Shown here one piece after another: positions 32,425-33,308 of a stretch of DNA of 33,308 nucleotides; position 1 is the stretch's first letter, and every line of letters begins with the position of its first letter. Under the pieces are notes generated by a model that was not told the origin of the DNA, made no database searches, and saw only the letters and a list, made by a program, of their open reading frames with translations. The position numbers and the translations under genes were made by a program. Where the stretch lies: positions 1-33,308 of the forward strand of contig JARGFH010000041.1 of assembly GCA_029210695.1 (NCBI GenBank). The letters run 5' to 3'. This stretch comes from Acidimicrobiia bacterium. Lineage in GTDB: Bacteria > Actinomycetota > Acidimicrobiia > Spongiisociales > JAHEDJ01.

Positions 32425-33053
32425 CCCTTCCACTCCTGACCGCCGACGGCTTGACGCTGGAGCACCGGTGGTCGGTGCCCCATGACTTCGACCGAGTTGC
32501 TGTGCTATGTCACCCGCATCCACTGCAGGGCGGCTCGATGGACGCCCCCCTCCTGCGACGGGTGAAGAACGTCCTCACCGAACGAGGCTTCGCCGTATTG
32601 CGCTTCAACTTCAGGGGCGTCGGCGCTTCCCACGGTTCCCACGGAGGCGGCGTGAGCGAGGTGCAGGACATCGAAGCCGCCGTCGAGCTCGCCCGCACCA
32701 GCCACCCGGATCTTCCCCTCGGCATCGCCGGGTGGTCCTTCGGATCGGTCATCGCCCTTCGCTGGTCTGCCCAACACCGGTCAGATCTGCCCTACGCGGG
32801 TATCGCTCCACCGGTCGGCAGCGACCTCATACTCGAACTACCTGAAATACGGCACCTCGTCCCGGCGCCGCGCACCTTGATCATCGGCGACAACGACCAG
32901 TTCACCACCGTCGACAAGGTCGAGGACTATGCCGCCTCGATCGGAGCGAAGGTCGAGGTCGTGAAAGGAAGCGACCACTTCTTCTTCACGAAAGAAGGCG
33001 TAGTAGGCGAGTTGGTGGCCGCCGCACTGAGCCACACAGAACTCAGAACGTAA
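32421..33053 (+). CDS. Alpha/beta hydrolase, small serine hydrolase
   Basis: A 210-residue hydrolase of the type that begins with CHPHPLQGGSM, an oxyanion-hole segment common in bacterial dienelactone-hydrolase-like esterases. The nucleophile is Ser106 in GWSFGS, the acid is Asp157 or Asp159 in GDNDQF and the general base His186 in GSDHFF. The LRFNFRGVGASHG segment gives the usual strand before the cap. The natural substrate is unknown. The start is GTG at 32421, overlapping the MBL stop as GTGA; the frame is open far upstream, but that part is out-of-frame noise over the MBL gene. Its 3' end is echoed by a degraded copy about 170 bases downstream. Confidence 0.85.
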   Translation: MTLPLLTADGLTLEHRWSVPHDFDRVAVLCHPHPLQGGSMDAPLLRRVKNVLTERGFAVLRFNFRGVGASHGSHGGGVSEVQDIEAAVELARTSHPDLPLGIAGWSFGSVIALRWSAQHRSDLPYAGIAPPVGSDLILELPEIRHLVPAPRTLIIGDNDQFTTVDKVEDYAASIGAKVEVVKGSDHFFFTKEGVVGELVAAALSHTELRT

Positions 33054-33082
33054 AACCTAGAACTCGCTCCAGGCACCGCAAA

Positions 33083-33138
33083 CCCCCTCCGCCCTGCCAG
33101 CGGCAGGCCACCTCCCCCAGCTAACGCTGGGAGAGGAC
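33083..33138. repeat. Two-hairpin intergenic element after the hydrolase
   Basis: CCCCCTCCGC is followed by hairpin 1 (CCTGCC AGC GGCAGG, 33093-33107), a CCACCTCCCC-type stretch, and hairpin 2 (CTCCCCCAGC TAAC GCTGGGAGAG, 33112-33135, 9 of 10 pairs), ending in GGAC. This layout resembles dispersed palindromic repeats of many GC-rich bacteria. It may also end the dodecin-hydrolase transcript. Confidence 0.65.
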
Positions 33139-33150
33139 GCACAGAAAACA

Positions 33151-33228
33151 CGACCACCTGCTCATCACCAAGGCGTAGTAGGCGAGCTGGTCGCCACCGT
33201 GTTGAGCCACATAGAACTCAGAACATAG
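33151..33228 (+). pseudogene. Degraded copy of the alpha/beta hydrolase 3' end
   Basis: The bases align with 32972-33053 of the intact gene, including the identical GGCGTAGTAGGCGAG. The remnant encodes DHLLI, then after a 4-base deletion (frameshift) GVVGELVATVLSHIELRT and a stop, against GVVGELVAAALSHTELRT in the intact copy. Similarity runs past the stop into the shared CAGAAC...AACCTAG sequence. It has no start or catalytic residues and cannot make a functional enzyme. Confidence 0.75.
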
Positions 33229-33231
33229 AAC

Positions 33232-33308
33232 CTAGTGGTCTGTCGCGGATTCAGTGATCTGGTTGAGGGCGGCTCGTCCTCGTTTGACTTTGGCAATGAT
33301 TTCTTCGG
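33232..33308 (-). CDS. C-terminal end of an IS630-like transposase, cut by the window edge
   Basis: Reading the minus strand from the window edge gives EEIIAKVKRGRAALNQITES followed by ATDH and a TAG stop. The ending matches, from memory, the C-terminus of many IS630-family transposases (usually preceded by a WTKTA motif, which would lie outside this window). Only 24 residues are visible, so intactness and family need the flanking sequence. It sits immediately against the CCTAG that ends the duplicated hydrolase remnant, so the element or its relics border this duplication. Confidence 0.6.
   Translation of the reverse strand, partial: EEIIAKVKRGRAALNQITESATDH

Overview
The window is GC-rich bacterial DNA with many GTG starts, one likely TTG start, tight 4-base start/stop overlaps, and SLH-type repeats carrying a Cys-x(5-6)-Cys-Pro pattern. 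This suggests an actinobacterium, possibly an Acidimicrobiia-like lineage known mostly from metagenomes. The lineage is inferred from style and gene content; there is no rRNA or other marker here to prove it. No tRNA, rRNA or CRISPR array was found, and no gap between genes exceeds 300 bases.

Left part (1-19.4 kb): a surface polysaccharide locus. It starts with a possibly broken small gene. Three related large glycosyltransferases follow (719-2608 plus; 2605-5055 and 5052-6968 minus). Each joins a degenerate CgeB-like region to a C-terminal GT-A domain with a DDDD metal motif, and one also carries an N-terminal methyltransferase. Next come another family 2 glycosyltransferase, a GT-C membrane glycosyltransferase and a four-helix EamA/EmrE-like protein. 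A tightly overlapped minus-strand operon (16588 to 11806, plus 11701-11102) encodes a Gfo/Idh/MocA dehydrogenase, a WbpD/WlbB-like acetyltransferase, two DegT/StrS aminotransferases, an extended SDR and a second hexapeptide acyltransferase. That set looks suited to making acylated amino sugars, probably of the UDP-diacetamido-uronic acid type. A polyprenyl-phosphate glycosyltransferase and an ABC-2 exporter pair (Wzm/Wzt or TagG/TagH type) complete an ABC-dependent glycan assembly and export set.

Middle part (19.4-25 kb): two secreted SLH-repeat proteins flank a transketolase. One has a GH26-like domain whose expected nucleophile Glu is Gln; the other has a CAP domain. Both have a possible FliA/WhiG-type promoter (GCCGATTA or GCCGATAA at -10). 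A zinc-ribbon methyltransferase follows.

Right part (25-33.3 kb): a minus-strand operon for 2-oxoacid dehydrogenase and lipoate function: dihydrolipoamide dehydrogenase, E2 acyltransferase, a single-polypeptide LipB-LipA fusion (octanoyltransferase plus lipoyl synthase) and an M24 peptidase. Repetitive DNA appears to have entered the start of the fusion gene in frame, adding about 60 low-complexity residues. A 54-base hairpin separates the E3 and E2 genes. On the plus strand a 30-residue membrane peptide, two 50-bp palindromic repeats with a 60-bp period, and a dodecin / MBL-fold hydrolase / alpha-beta hydrolase operon follow. The window ends in a duplicated, frameshifted remnant of the hydrolase 3' end, a two-hairpin repeat element and the C-terminal end of an IS630-like transposase.
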